From Narthecium ossifragum (Eukaryota > Streptophyta > Magnoliopsida > Dioscoreales > Nartheciaceae): a stretch of DNA of 64,000 bases. The notes beneath the pieces were generated by a model. It did not search any database, was not told where the DNA came from, and saw only the letters and a list, made by a program, of their open reading frames with translations. A program made the translations under genes and the position numbers. Below are positions 1 to 12,449 of the stretch, in pieces (positions within the stretch are counted from its first letter, which is position 1; every line of letters starts with the position of its first letter). The stretch covers positions 24,693,648-24,757,647 of the forward strand of contig OY986967.1 in the NCBI GenBank assembly GCA_963920575.1. The letters are read 5' to 3'.

Positions 1-403
1 TCGGTTTTTGTTTTAATGGATTCTATTTCATCAGTATATGGTAGTTATTTTCCAGATATCTTCTGTTGCTTATATCCTATCTTGGGAATATTTTGTAAAT
101 ATGTTTGACATACTTTGCAAGGTTCGATAGGTAGATGAAGATCAGGTAATAATACTTGTCCATTAGGTGGAAACAAGAACAGCTTATTTATCTTCCATTT
201 TTTCCATGTCAAGGTTAGCTACCTCCAAATAGAAACCCCCCCCCCCCCCCCCCCCCCCCCGCCGGCCTCCCCTCAGTTGCCCAAAATCTTGGTAGTGTGT
301 AGGCAGTAACAGCTGACGTCGGTATTGTATTAGCCGATTCTTTTCTTTTAATATTTGGCTCCTATAGTTTTGCGACTTGTGGATTTGATGATGGAGCTCA
401 CAG
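1..403 (+). other. SPPA1 intron (3' part) with a 25-base C tract
   Basis: No exon is seen here. The stretch ends in the acceptor at 402-403. Positions 236-260 are an uninterrupted run of 25 C residues followed by a GC-rich stretch, which is odd inside an AT-rich plant intron. I infer that it is intronic from the neighbouring exon. Confidence 0.6.
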
Positions 404-2083
404 GTAGGTTTAGCTTACAGAAGCTGTATGAACGGATCGACTTCAATAAGGAAATCTTATCAAGGGGAAAATATGCAGAGCTAAGAGTTGCTGACCAACG
501 CCCTTTAAGGTCAGTGCTTCAGATGTAAACTGCTTCTAACATGGGTTTATCGAATAAATTTGTAGTTCAACTTTATTATAGTTCAACTTTATTAGGTAAG
601 CCATGATCTTGGGTGTTTGCAGCTTTTCTTTTCTCCTTTCTGTAATTTCAATCTTATGCTTATTCAGTTCAGTCTGATTGACATATACAATTCTGTACTG
701 AAGGCCTGACGAAGCAGAACTTTTTGCTAAGTTCGCGCAAAGTGCTTATAGAATGTTCAGGGACAAAGCAGCCTCTTCCAGATCAATGACTGTAATCATA
801 TAGGAAAATATTTTGAAGAAATTTACTTTCTCTCTGCTAAAAAATTACTTATGTAGGTGGGTAAAATTATGTCACCAGGTAGATGAAATGGAGAAATATG
901 CTCAAGGAAGAGTCTGGGCTGGGAAAGACGCAGCTTCCCGAGGACTGGTTGACGCTATTGGCGGTTTTCAACGAGCTGTCGCCATAGCAAAGCATGAGGC
1001 CAATATACCACAAGATAGGCAGGTTAGATCTTTCTTCAACATCATCAAACTACACTTTCTGTTTTTCCTTCTTTTCAGCTGGATCAAATGCCAATAGTTA
1101 ACGTAGTTTTCCAGGCATTCAACCTCTTGCAATTTAATAACAGGAAAAAAAGAAGAAGAAAAGACCTGTTAATGTCAGTTTATGATGTCTCAGATCAAAG
1201 GGCTTTGCAAAGTGCCTAAAGAGCTCCAGAATCTAGTAACATGAGACAAAACTTGATATTTCATGTGTTATAATATGATGGCTTATCCAGTGTAGAATTG
1301 CATCTCAATTTCAAGCTAGATTATAGGTGGTAACAAACCTGAATATGATCTTTATACTTAAATTGGGTTTGCATCTGAAATCAGCTGCATTTGGATCTAT
1401 AAATGGTCAAACTCGACGCCATCCTGTGAGTTTTCTGTGGCTTTGGTGACTGCATCTCTTATGTCATAGCTGTTGTCCTCCATCTTTAGTTGTTGAAGTC
1501 TCCCATTAAGATAAGCCCCAAACGTGTTGATGAGCTATGGATATTAATCATTTGCATGACTCTACAAATGGCATAATTTGCTTTTAGCGTCGAATGGATT
1601 TTTGGGGGTGGATTCAAAAGAGCTCAATTACATTGGATATTAAATCTCATCTCGTTTAACTGTTTAAGACGACCTTTTGGACTTAATATTGTCATAGTAA
1701 TGGCTGTTTTCATTATGTATCTATACAGATGTGATGTATCTTTGGTTGTGATGTAACATTCATCATTTTCTGATGGATGGAGACCTGAGGGCGGAGATAT
1801 ATTGATGGTTTTGGTTCTAATCCCTGTCCATTATCTTTCTTTTTGACCTCAGGTTAGGTTAGTTGAGATTTCAAAGGCATCCCCGACCTTGCCAGAAATT
1901 TTAAGCGGCATTGGGGGCTCATTAGTTGGCCTGGACAGAACGGTAAAGGAAGTCTTGCAGGACCTAACAGCCTCGGGTGGTGTTCAAGCAAGAATGGAGG
2001 GTATCCTATTTGAAAGATGGGATGATGTATCCGGTAGCCATCCAATCATCACACTCATAAAGGACTGTCTTAGGTCCTATTGA
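404..2083 (+). CDS. SPPA1: Signal peptide peptidase SppA, chloroplastic (3' part, four exons)
   Basis: SppA (protease IV type) is a serine protease of the chloroplast thylakoid membrane. Four exons are seen at 404-509, 704-791, 879-1022 and 1853-2083, all with AG acceptors and GT donors and with phases that join, giving about 189 C-terminal residues and ending at TGA 2081-2083. Recognisable stretches are KLYERIDFNKEILSRGKYAE, then EAELFAKFAQSAYRMFRDKA, then GRVWAGKDAASRGLVDAIGG, then LPEILSGIGGSLVGLDRTVK, which follow plant SPPA1 in order. The family is near 680 residues, so the N-terminal domain and the catalytic Ser and Lys lie upstream of the window. The exact start of the 404 exon is inferred from the acceptor at 402-403 and from reading-frame continuity. 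The third intron, 830 bases, is the longest seen. No frame damage is visible, so it looks functional. Confidence 0.93.
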
Positions 2084-3634
2084 TGTGTAAGATCTTATTT
2101 ATCTCATAGATTTGGATAGATTTTAGTATATATGACCTTCAAAGTAAATCAGCAAAAAAAAGGTTATACTCGTGAGGAGGGAGGCGAAAAACAGAGGGAC
2201 AAAGAAAACATTTGTAACTTGTGCAGAAGTTGTAATGTATAATATAAAAGTACAGCATATTTTCACACGTTAATGGAAAAGAAAAAGGCCAGTCAATTTC
2301 TTTTTTCGAGCCCTGCTGTTCAATTTAATTGATCACATAGATCATCGAAGGGCACGGATTGAGGAAGTGTGTACTGGATCTCTAATAGAAATGAAGTGGC
2401 TGTTGTTGGAACAAAACCATTCACAAAAGAGTAGGATAGAATACTTTTCAAGAGCCTTTATTTCTCATGATTCCTAAATGATGCTCCATGATAGGATGAT
2501 ACAGTGAAAGCTGGCAGGAGAATGCTTAGCATGGTTCTCTTTTTTCCCAGACTTGCTGTTCCGGCCAGATAGTGCTCATACTTATTGGATATAATTGTGG
2601 CTCCCGTGATCAAGATCGAAAAATTCAGCATATTGCTCTGTAAAGAAGATCAAGCGCCGAATTTTGAACTCGAATCACCTGTCTTTCTGCAAGAGAGAAG
2701 TAACCAAAAGCATGAAGGTCAAGCATCACCCTGCTTCATCTTGGAATAAACTAAAGCCTAGAGCATGCTAGTTCTTGGATAGGAGACTCGTAAGTTTCTG
2801 GAATCTCCTAAAACAAACACACATTATCATCTATTTGAAAACTATGTAAGTTAGACCACTACGTTTGCAGGGGAAGGGGGAGGTGGTTTTAAGAGGAAAG
2901 GAAAAATAGTCATCTAAAGCAAGAATGTACACTAGTTTCACAAGAACAAATGGATCACATTGTCATGAAAAGAATCTGAACTACCTACAAAAGCTTGCCC
3001 AGAGGGAAAGAAATGTTATCTGTTATGTGTTTGAAATATGCTTATGCCCATATCCCTACTAAAGATGCGGATGCGGATGCGGATGCCAGGCAGTAACAAT
3101 TTATGGCACACATAAGAAAGGCTAAAAACCGGAAACATATCTAGTTTTCAACATCATTTGTGACCACTTTTGGAAGTGAACTTAAACCTCCCACACTTTT
3201 CCATTGTGCAAATGTGGGGCTTTACTACACCAAAAAGGGTTACCTTGATCACAAGCCTGCATTTATCTATACGCTCTCTGGTATAAGCATAGCAAGAATC
3301 TCCAACAATAACTCTCTCGAGTCTCTAAATCCTAACATAGTTTTTTGAAAGCAATAAAAAAGACACCACAAATTCTCCCTAAAACAAGATCAAGGACTTG
3401 GCTTCTATTAGACATAAGGATTGATTGCCAAGACCCTTCATTCAGCTCTCGCATTCACAACATCAAAGAGACGTTACAAAAATTCAACCACAGCTCCTCA
3501 TTCAGCTCTCTTCAATTTGGATCATTCAACATGATATTACTCCAATTACTCCAGGGCTCATAATTAATAACATGGAAAGAGATTCAAAAAGCCATTGAGA
3601 CATTAACGCAAGTACCTCATGGATGTCCCGTAAG
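2084..3634. other. 3' UTR of SPPA1 and spacer
   Basis: The first about 200 bases are probably SPPA1 3' UTR; an AATATAAA-like sequence occurs near 2240. The rest shows no credible coding sequence. A short hexamer repeat, GCGGAT four times, lies at about 3066-3086. Short open frames at 3160-3563 have no recognisable content. Confidence 0.4.
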
Positions 3635-3784
3635 TCACTGGGACGCAACCTTGGCGTTCTGAATGAAAGCAACGGAGCAAAGAACGGTAGCCACAAAGGC
3701 GAAGATTCCCAGGGCCAACATCAAAGAGATGCCAGCCACAAAGAGATCCAGCAGCAACTGGACATGGTGAAAACCCAACCACAT
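3635..3784 (-). CDS. 49-residue single-pass membrane microprotein
   Basis: The frame opens at ATG 3782-3784 and closes at TGA 3635-3637. It encodes 49 residues starting MWLGFHHVQLLLDLFVAGIS and ending FIQNAKVASQ. Residues about 8-40 are almost wholly hydrophobic, enough for one transmembrane helix, with a short polar, basic tail. A TATA box (minus strand CTTATATAGC, 3853-3862) stands about 70 bases upstream of the ATG, a normal distance for a short 5' leader. A longer frame overlaps on the same strand in another phase but has no membrane pattern or matched promoter spacing. I have a sense of similar small plant proteins but cannot name a family. Translation is inferred from frame, hydrophobicity and promoter position only. 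Confidence 0.5.
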   Translation of the reverse strand: MWLGFHHVQLLLDLFVAGISLMLALGIFAFVATVLCSVAFIQNAKVASQ

Positions 3785-3852
3785 CTCCACCAAATCCCTC
3801 TCTATGCATCCAAGAAGAGGAGATGAGGATTGAGGTGTGGAGGAGCAAGAGA

Positions 3853-3862
3853 GCTATATAAG
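3853..3862 (-). promoter_or_regulatory. TATA box of the microprotein gene
   Basis: On the minus strand this reads CTTATATAGC. It lies 69 bases upstream of the ATG at 3784, leaving room for a start site some 30 bases downstream and a short leader with CTC/CTT-rich sequence. Confidence 0.45.
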
Positions 3863-4129
3863 CATGAAGGAGAGCTAGTGAATAAGGAGAGGGGGGGAGG
3901 AGGAACACATGTCCAGGATGGCACAGTGCCCAAGGGTAAAGGGTTGCAGCAAGCGGTGGTCGAATAGAAAAATGATTTCTAGCCGACCCCACATGCGGTT
4001 GGCTCCCACCCAACCCAACGTGGCGCGTACAAATCTTGCCAAGTGTTAGTGTCCCACATATTTACAGGTGACATAGTGTAATCAAATCCCTAGTCTAATA
4101 CTGACGATTCGTCCATGGAGTCATGGTAG

Positions 4130-4300
4130 TGATCTAATTATTTTAATAATATAAGTGGAGCTCACATATCACGTGTCATGATATAATTGGTCCACATCAT
4201 GTCAAAAATATTTTATATTATTTTAATAATATATATTAAAAATATATATTATTATATTAATATAAATGGGTCCGTATGGAGATGCATTGATGTGCATTAC
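4130..4300. repeat. AT-rich MITE-like repeat, relative of 20075-20580 and 51690-51790
   Basis: The part 4130-4225, read on the minus strand, resembles the 108-bp unit of the array at 20075-20580 (GATGTGGACCAAT, then an ACACGTG core, then CCACTTATATTA). The right part, 4225-4300, with ATATAAATGGGTCC and GAGATGCATTGATGTG, recurs inverted at 51690-51790. It is therefore a dispersed family, probably a miniature inverted-repeat element. Confidence 0.5.
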
Positions 4301-5170
4301 CATGCCACATTTTTATGCCATACATGGCATGGCACATGTCATGCTCCACCCAGAGGCAATTCTGGAATAAATGTTTTGATTTTTTTTTTAGTTAATTGGT
4401 GATAACACCAATTTAGTCCCTCTTATTGCTAAAAACCCCATCAACTATGTTTTTAATGTGAAAACTCCACTACAGTGTATTAGCTGGCTTATTATTTAAC
4501 AAGATGCATGGGATTGTGGACAACAAGGGGGTTAGATTTGGGGTTATGGCCTAATACCCCTATCGAACGGAAGGTAACGACATGTACCCTTTTGCAAATT
4601 AAAGGATAATAGAGGTGTCAAGATGTAATAAACGAAAATGTAGATAGGGTTTCGCAAAATAGCGAAAATGTAGGGTTGTGATAGAAATGGGGATAGAATG
4701 TAGGGCTGTGATAGGGTAAAGCTTAACCTCAAAAGATGAGATAACCCATCTTATCCCCAATTTTAAGATATTCTCCTTCATTCCACCATAGGATCGTTGT
4801 GATTTCATACAGATGACTCAAGTGATGAAGCCATTACAATTCTCTTTTTTTCTATTGGCTTGTAAAAGCTAATAAGATAAGAGGCACACATATACAAAAA
4901 GAAGGGTGTATTGTATCTGATCATGACTGAACTAATGCTTTTATCAGGTAGAACTATCTGGTTGTCGATGAAACAAAAGATCCCGATGGAAGAGCAGAGA
5001 AGGCATGAAGTTGATGAATTCTTGGCTGATCAAGGGGTCCGGCTAACCTACGACACCTGAAATCACAAATGATGGGTGGAAAGTATCAATAAAAAATGTG
5101 CAGCAGGAGTCACACACACTAGATCCATGTGTTCATAATGTACTAGTCACCAACGTGATGCTCTCATAGT
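4301..5170. other. Spacer downstream of CPN60B4
   Basis: No coding sequence is recognised. The stretch includes the presumed 3' UTR of CPN60B4 at its right end. A possible alternative terminal exon of that gene starts at 5056 on the minus strand and would stop at 5043-5045. Confidence 0.35.
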
Positions 5171-8100
5171 TCATAATGTGTTCATTACACTTGGAAGCTT
5201 ACTAAGATAAGCAAAAAAAGGTAAATTGGCACCTGGAGTTGGCATCACACCAGCAGGTGGCAGAGGCATTCGTCTACGAAGTGGTTCTTGTTCCTCAGAA
5301 TCGACGACGACAAGGTTGGACATTAAGAACGTCTTTGCTACAGAAGCTGCATGCTCTACACAACATCTAACTACCTGCTTGTGATTTAATGCGACAAGTA
5401 AGTGTGGCACACTATGAAACCACAAGAATGTACAGTTCAGTAGCAAATGATGGACACGCAGCAATAACCAGAATAAATCCAATGGTTTAAGACACCTGTT
5501 ATAATTAACAGGCTTGAGAAAAATGTCACAGTAGCAGATAATATAGCGAGTATATTAAGAAAAAATTGCTAATTCGAGAAAACCAACTGCGATACTATCA
5601 TTAATCTTATACTTGTCCCAGTACGCAAAATGCAAAACATAAGTACTTGAAGGCAGCCAAGAAGATTTTTCAAGTGTTAACACGTGAAAGACCATAGTAT
5701 GCACTTTCTATGCCAAATAGTGCGGGGCAAGCTAAGTTTACAGCAGCAAAAATAAGTCATAAGTTAAGATGGATGTCATAATGGACAATTAAAGGTTTAA
5801 GTTTAGGAAAATATTGCAAGGAATCTTCTTGTACTAATCATTCTGACAAGATCTCAACATTAAATCTAGCACAAGCTTTTTGAACTATGCAGATGAGCAC
5901 TAAACATGCAGGAAATTTGCTTTTATTTTCCGTAAAGAGAATCTGAAGTTCTGAACATGGCCTTCCAAAGAATGCCTGAATCATGCTTGGTGTTCTTTTA
6001 AGCAACAAATTCTATCTTGGCGAAATCACAATCAAGTTTCCTAAATTTGACATGTGAAATTGGTCTCACATCAATCAATTTGTTGACTATTCTACTCCGC
6101 AGGAGTCATTGTTGCGAAATCTCATTTTAACAATAGTTGAGGAGAGAACTTCCTCTTGTGGTGAAATCTCATTTTTATGTGTGTGATATGATCCTGATAG
6201 GATGGGCCTCATGTGCAAGACGTCAAGCAACAAATACAACATTAGCTTTGAGATGAACTAGACACAACATTTTTTCCTGTGCCATGATAAACTGCTATAT
6301 CATGATGGTATACATGAAGCGAGTAATGCACTCACTGAAATATTTGAGCAATGAAAAATAAAGAAGCTTCATGCCTCACAATCAAATGATAATAGTATAA
6401 AGAAAGAAAGAAGATTGTGAGTAGATATTTTACTATCTTTGATTTATAGATACCTTAGTTGGATCTAAAATTCCAGCAGCCATCAAGTCCTCGTAGCAAT
6501 TTTTAGCTGCATTGTAGCCATATCTTACGTCATCAGTTGACAACACCTGAAGTAAACAACAATATTAGCAGCTCTCTCAGAAATTTGGAGAAAATTGAAC
6601 AGAGTGTGAATGTTGGGTCATATTAAATCTTTTGCAACCTTCTCCACAACAACATTGCCACTCATGCCAGCATTTTTGGCTATTAATTTTGCTGGATAAC
6701 TTAAAGCACGTTTAAAGATCTCGGCACCAATCTGCAAGAGCACCGCACAGATTAATTTGGGATACATATAATTATATAAAAAATGTCAGATGCATAAGGT
6801 TTCCAGAAATTTCAATTGGCATCTTACAAACAGAAAATGGTTTCTACAAAATTTACAAGACCTATTCAAGAATCAGATCAAACAGATTGGCAATCAATAA
6901 CTCCTTGAAAATTTTCTGTCTGTCATAGTGGTGGTTTTTTCTAGAGCATAACTAGGTTTTTGTCAACACAAACCTGGTTTCCCACCTGGTTCATGTAACC
7001 ACGGTGTAGCCTAAAAGTGTCTTTTAAGTGTTTCAAAAATTATTAGTAACAGAGTTATCTGAAAGGAAATGGACAAATGGCAATACCTTCTGCTCTTCAT
7101 TTTCTAAATATTCCTTGATTCTGTCCACCTTGACGGATAGCCTCAATAGGCAACAGCCACCACCAACTACAACACCTTCCTCAACAGCTGCCTATGATAA
7201 TTGGAAACATAAAAATCTGAATTTCTTTAAGATGTTAAATGCTCAGTATAATACGGAGCTACCTTGGTCGCATTAAGAGCATCTTCAATTCTTAGCTGTT
7301 TGTCCTTTAGCTCAACTTCTGTCTGTGCACCTACCTGTTATTTTTGGATTCAACAGTTAGATGTGCTGGAACTTATTGTGATAAAATTTGATTTCATGTG
7401 GCTTGAATCTACTAACTTCTCTAGATCAAAGTTCTCATTCCACATGATACCTGAACAATTGCAATCGCACCACAAAGCCTTGCTATCCTCTCATTCACTA
7501 TTTTCTTTTTGAAATTCTCTTCAGAGTTCTGCACCAAGATAATCAGGTTGGATGTATGAAGAATACAAGGACAATTTAATTTCTTAGGACTCTGGTAACA
7601 TGAAACGTAAGCCAACTAAAGCATTTGTCTGCAACAAGGAACATCATATCAAAGGACTCCGAGGAATTGTTGTGTTAGAAACAACATTATAGAGGACTGC
7701 AGAGATCTTTAATGCACATGCAGCAAACATGGTCTCCAGGTGATTCCCGGGGCAAATAATAACTCTTCCATTGCATGCATTGCCCGAGGTGAGTCCCAAT
7801 AGCCGGCTTAATTATGAAGGTTATGTATACGGAATTGATCATAGCTCAATCAACTACACCTCAGATTATTCATACCCAACTACATATAAATAGGGTCCTG
7901 GAATTGACCATTCCTCCATATTTCTCCTTACCTCTACTAGGAGTTAAATATGCCTTGCTCAATTAATATTAAGAAGGAATTGTCATCTAAGAAATACTTG
8001 TGAGTGTACCACAATGATGCAACAAGAGTAGCTAAACCTTGCATAGTTAACATGTGAAGCTTGCTATATATTGTTCATGCTAAAAGTATTCTAAATGTCT

Positions 8101-11100
8101 GTAAATTCGGTCATTCATGCTCACAAAGAATTGAAGACTGCAGATTAAAGCATGCGTAAAAAGTCTTGTCGATCCAGGTCATTTGTCATTGCCAGCTATA
8201 CCAACCTCAATATTTGTCCCCTAATAATACACCAGTTGATATGAAAAAAATGAAAATTTCATGATTTCAAGCCAGATAGTTTATTTTTGTGCTTTGCATT
8301 TATTGTCAAATGCATAAGAAACTAATAAGGTATACTTTTTCTCGCCAGTTAAGTTTCAATGTTCCGTTTGTATATGAATTAAGAGTACCTAACGTTCTGT
8401 ATTGCTTAAATCTTGACTGAATAAAAAGAAACTTAGGCTAAGTTTTCCCTAGCATAAGAAACTGTACATATCCTGAAAGTTTTTGTGAGAGGATGTTATC
8501 CTAAAGTGCAAGCTATCTAGCAGCAACGTGAGTATAAAATTCTCATAGTCCATGGAAGTTTTGTGTAACATCTCTCTTATGCACCATTGGACGCATCATG
8601 AGAACATTTATAAACACCTCAGAAAGACTTCTTAACTGAGCGACCCTCTTTTCCACTGCATCTTTGGTGCTTCCATCAGAGACAATTAATGTCGAATCCT
8701 TGGTTATTACCACCTTCAAAGCAGAACCTAAAACCTCCTCCCCGGCCTTTTCAAGAGTCAACCCCATCTCATCTCTGACTACTAGACCTACAAAGAAAAA
8801 TCAGATCGAATCATAATGAACTCATAAAATTATAAAGATGAAATCTGATAAAGGTTCATAGATGGATTTCACTTGTTGAAGCTAAAACTTTGTGAATGGT
8901 GTTCTTTAACTGAGTGTATAATACCTCCAGTTAAGATGGAGATATCATCTAGACAATCGCTTTTGCGCTCACCAAAGGCAGGGGCTTTAATAGCAGCTAC
9001 CTTCAAAGCACCTTTAAGTTTGTTTCTGATTAGGGGAGCTAGAGCTTCCTGCTCAAGACCTTCTGCGATGATCAAGAGTGGATACTTCTCTTTGACTGCA
9101 CCATCCAGTATTTGAAGCATTTCCTTCGCACTTGTGATTTTTTTGTCAACCAAGAGTAACTGCATAGAAAATTTTGTAGCTGCTGAATATGTTAACAGTA
9201 TGAATTAATTGGTGATTTCACTCAAAGCTACCTTGCTGTTGATAAACTCCACAGACATATTTCCACGATCAGTGACAAAATAAGGTGACAAATAACCACG
9301 ATCAAATTGCATTCCTTCTACAATATGCAGACTGTTCTCACTGCATCTCCCTTTCTCTATTCGAACTACACCCTTCCTTCCAACCTTCCTAAGCGCATCG
9401 GCAATCATGTTGCCAATTATGTAGTCATTTCCAGCACTAACTGCTGCAACATCTGCTATTTCATGGTCTTCAATCTGCAAAATGAGAGTGCTGGCTTTTA
9501 CATGCTCTAATAAATATATAATGGATATTAGCCATACAGAGTATCAAAGAACAAACAGTTACATCAATAGCTAGGTCCAAAGTTCCGTGTTCACAAAAGG
9601 ATGTGTACAAGTGGATGTCTACTAATAACTCACACATATTCGCAGAACAGGGAGTGCCAGTAACCCTAAAGCTTGTAGAACACCATGACACCCCAAAATC
9701 AAGTGGCAATGGTTGCAGGCAAACTTTTCTGTAATATTTAACAGAGAAAGACATTCCAATTATACCTCTCTTGACATCAACTTGAGTTCAGAAACAAGAC
9801 CTACTGCAGTTTTCTCGATTCCTCGTGCAATTTGAACAGGATTCATTCCCGCAGCAAGGACCTAAATTGTTACCATCATTATATGACTGAACTATTTTGC
9901 TTCCTGAGAAAAAATGCACACCTTGAAGCAAACTTTTATATAAAAGTAAAAATTGACAAATACAGTAAAAAGGTAATCCTCAAAAAAAGGATCCATGAGG
10001 TACGAAAGATGTTGGTACTGGTTAAGTGGCCGTAGAGGGAAAGATAGGGAAGCAAAAGGTAGTAAGTAAAACCTTGAAACCTTCAGAAATTAGACCCTGA
10101 GCAAGGACAATAGAAGTGGTGCTACCATCACCAGCTAGTTCATTTGTTTTTGCGCCAGCTTGTCTAATAATTTTTACACCAACATTCTCCAATGGGTCCT
10201 CCAATACAACCTTATGCAAGTCAAACAAGAACGAAATTACAAACATTTAGGACAATCTTTATGAATGAAAGGCATTTAATCTCCACAAAACATTATTATT
10301 TCAATATAAATAGACTTCAAAATAGACACTTGAGTGCTCGACCATGTCTAAACTTTGAAAAAGTGCCATAATAAAGCCTTCAGCTCTACGATTTGAGCGA
10401 AGTTTGTACGAATTATCTGAGACGGCATAAATGAAGGATGGAGTTTCCTTTTCTACTAGGTTCCATTACATATTCAGGTTTCAACAATTGTCATATACAC
10501 GACCAAAGTGGAAGAACAAAACATTGATGATTTAGGATGACACACAGTAGTAAACCATCTTAAAATCAAGAAGGCCAGCCATCCACACAGGGCTCCTCTG
10601 GCAACATCAATAAGCAATCTTGTCAAGCAGTATTAGTTGATTCACTTTTGGGATTCTGACCAAATCATAAACGTGGACAAATGCAGAGTCCTCCATAAGA
10701 CTTCAAATTCTTCAAAGGGTAATCAAACTCAAGACAACAAATTTAAGAAAAGATTGAAAAAGGTCAACATTTGTGTTCTTGATATGGTATGCACCACAAT
10801 ATGGAAATCCTTGGGTATGGCTGCTGCAGGAGTAACAAATACATCAGAGTTACCTCCTTCAGGACAGTCTCTCCATCATTGACGATTTTAGGTGGCCCAT
10901 ACTTGTTCTCCAACACCACATTTCTCCCCTTAGGACCCAGAGTCACCCCAACCAAGTCTGCCACCAAGTTCACACCTGCCTGCATCCAACCAACACCAAA
11001 CAAGACTATAAACACAGTAATGATCAAGAGAAATGTAGAAGAGCAAACTTAAAAGTTGAATGCCAAAGACACATTCCAACAAAAATGCAGGAGACCAATC

Positions 11101-11290
11101 TTGAAACTTTAATGGCGAAAAGACACATATTACTGAGGCTAACCAGAAGCTTCTTGGTGGCTGAGAAGTCATGGTTGAAGTACAGCTCCTTGGACATGGC
11201 TTTTGGAGGTAAGGACCAAGAAAGAGGTGGTCTCTTCTTAGAGATGGGGGGTCTTGGAATGGAGAAAGGAGCCGGAGAACATGATGGCAT
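5171..11290 (-). CDS. CPN60B4: Chaperonin 60 subunit beta 4, chloroplastic (13 exons, complete)
   Basis: Cpn60 beta subunits form the GroEL-like folding ring of the chloroplast; in Arabidopsis the beta 4 type is needed for folding NdhH of the NDH complex. Exons, from the start: 11144-11290, 10854-10979, 10073-10210, 9766-9861, 9232-9474, 8925-9159, 8618-8787, 7451-7528, 7263-7334, 7087-7191, 6639-6731, 6454-6546, 5171-5374. Every junction is GT-AG and phases join, giving 599 residues. The first about 32 residues, rich in Ser and Pro, look like a transit peptide before [15 protein letters not shown]. GroEL hallmarks follow: [22 protein letters not shown], the nucleotide-binding loop [45 protein letters not shown] and [31 protein letters not shown] in place of GDGTTT, and KKITSAKEM, fit beta 4 rather than beta 1-3. 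The C-terminal tail ([20 protein letters not shown]) is Pro- and Arg-rich, not Gly-Met-rich. A splice from 5233 to 5056 would give a slightly different end. Confidence 0.95.
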
Positions 11291-11626
11291 GGTTGGCTAG
11301 TTATGTCACGATGGAAGAGAGAGGGATGCACTGGGATAACTAAAGATTAGCCAAAGAGATGATGTTCCCTATCACCTCTTATGTTTTGTTGTGTTACTTG
11401 TGTACGGACGGATAAGATTTTAAAGATGGAGCAGAGGTGTGTATAAGGTGACACATTATAGTCTGGAAAAAGTACATTTTTTGAATTATCTTAATTTTTG
11501 GAGACTGAAAGGCTAAAAAAATCTAAATTAGGCCTCTTTGGTCGCACGAGAGTGGAGAGAGCGATCTGGAAGTCAGTCTCACATTTTTGTAAGTTTTATA
11601 GATGTCACTTTCTAGTGTTTAGCTAC
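11291..11626. promoter_or_regulatory. Upstream region of CPN60B4
   Basis: This lies between the CPN60B4 start codon and the LTR fragment, so it should hold the promoter and 5' leader. No clear TATA box was found. The assignment rests on position alone. Confidence 0.3.
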
Positions 11627-11979
11627 GACAAAAGGTAGGAGACGAGCTTTTAGGGTTCATTCGATGGATGTTTTATAGTTAAGCAGGTTATTTTATTAGT
11701 TAAAATGTTTCCGGTTTTAAAACATGTATTCATAGTTTTAAGGTTTAAATATCTTTTTGGTTCCTGTATTTTTCTAAGAATCTTTATTACGTCTTAGCAG
11801 TTCTAATTTGACTAATTTTGACCTCATAATTTCTAATTTTTTTCAATGTGAGTCTTTTCCTCGCCTGTCATTAGTTGACCCAACGATTCCATTGGTCAAC
11901 GTTGCCATGAGGAGCTAAGCTGGTATTTGACCAGCTCTAAACCAGTCAAACTGGATTACCTGTCGCTGGTGATGCTGCT

Positions 11980-12130
11980 GGCCGACCGGTGAAGGAGTCG
12001 GGCTCCTCCGAGAACGAGTTGTTCGATGTACTCAACCTGGTGGATGAGCTCTCCGACGCCGTCCGCAAGGTCTTCCACCGGGTTGCCTCGACGCAGTACC
12101 CATACGACCACCCTATTCGGAGGGGAAGAT
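11980..12130 (+). pseudogene. Second possible captured fragment in the Pack-MULE
   Basis: On the plus strand, opposite to the CMF piece, a frame reads SENELFDVLNLVDELSDAV then RKVFHRVASTQYPYDHP. Its composition is protein-like and it is GC-rich like the rest of the captured centre. I do not recognise the family. A further plus-strand frame at 13130-13324 (LLTESVEKLEMEVNRCSDDL) has a coiled-coil look. Confidence 0.35.
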
Positions 12131-12449
12131 GCAGGGACGAGGATGCAGCGAGGTGGCGGCGTCTTCCTGCTATGGCGGCGTCTTCCTACTATGGCGTCGA
12201 GGAGGGGACGACGGCGTCTTCACCTCCCTGCATCTACTCCATCTTCCCCTCCCTGCATCTTCTCCTTTTCCTTCATCCCTCCGCCGCCACCTCCGGTCGC
12301 CTCCGAAACCCTCCAGACGCTCGTGCATCCGACGCCCACGAACACCTGCAACAACATTTTAGAACATCGACCGATGACCGCTCCGATTTCGACAAGAACA
12401 AGAGAGAGGGGCTTACAGTAGCTATGCTGCCACTGTCTTTGCAGCCGGC

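Noticed and set aside
3603..4013. Minus-strand 136-residue frame
   Set aside because: It overlaps the microprotein in another phase, begins upstream of the TATA box and has no membrane or domain pattern.
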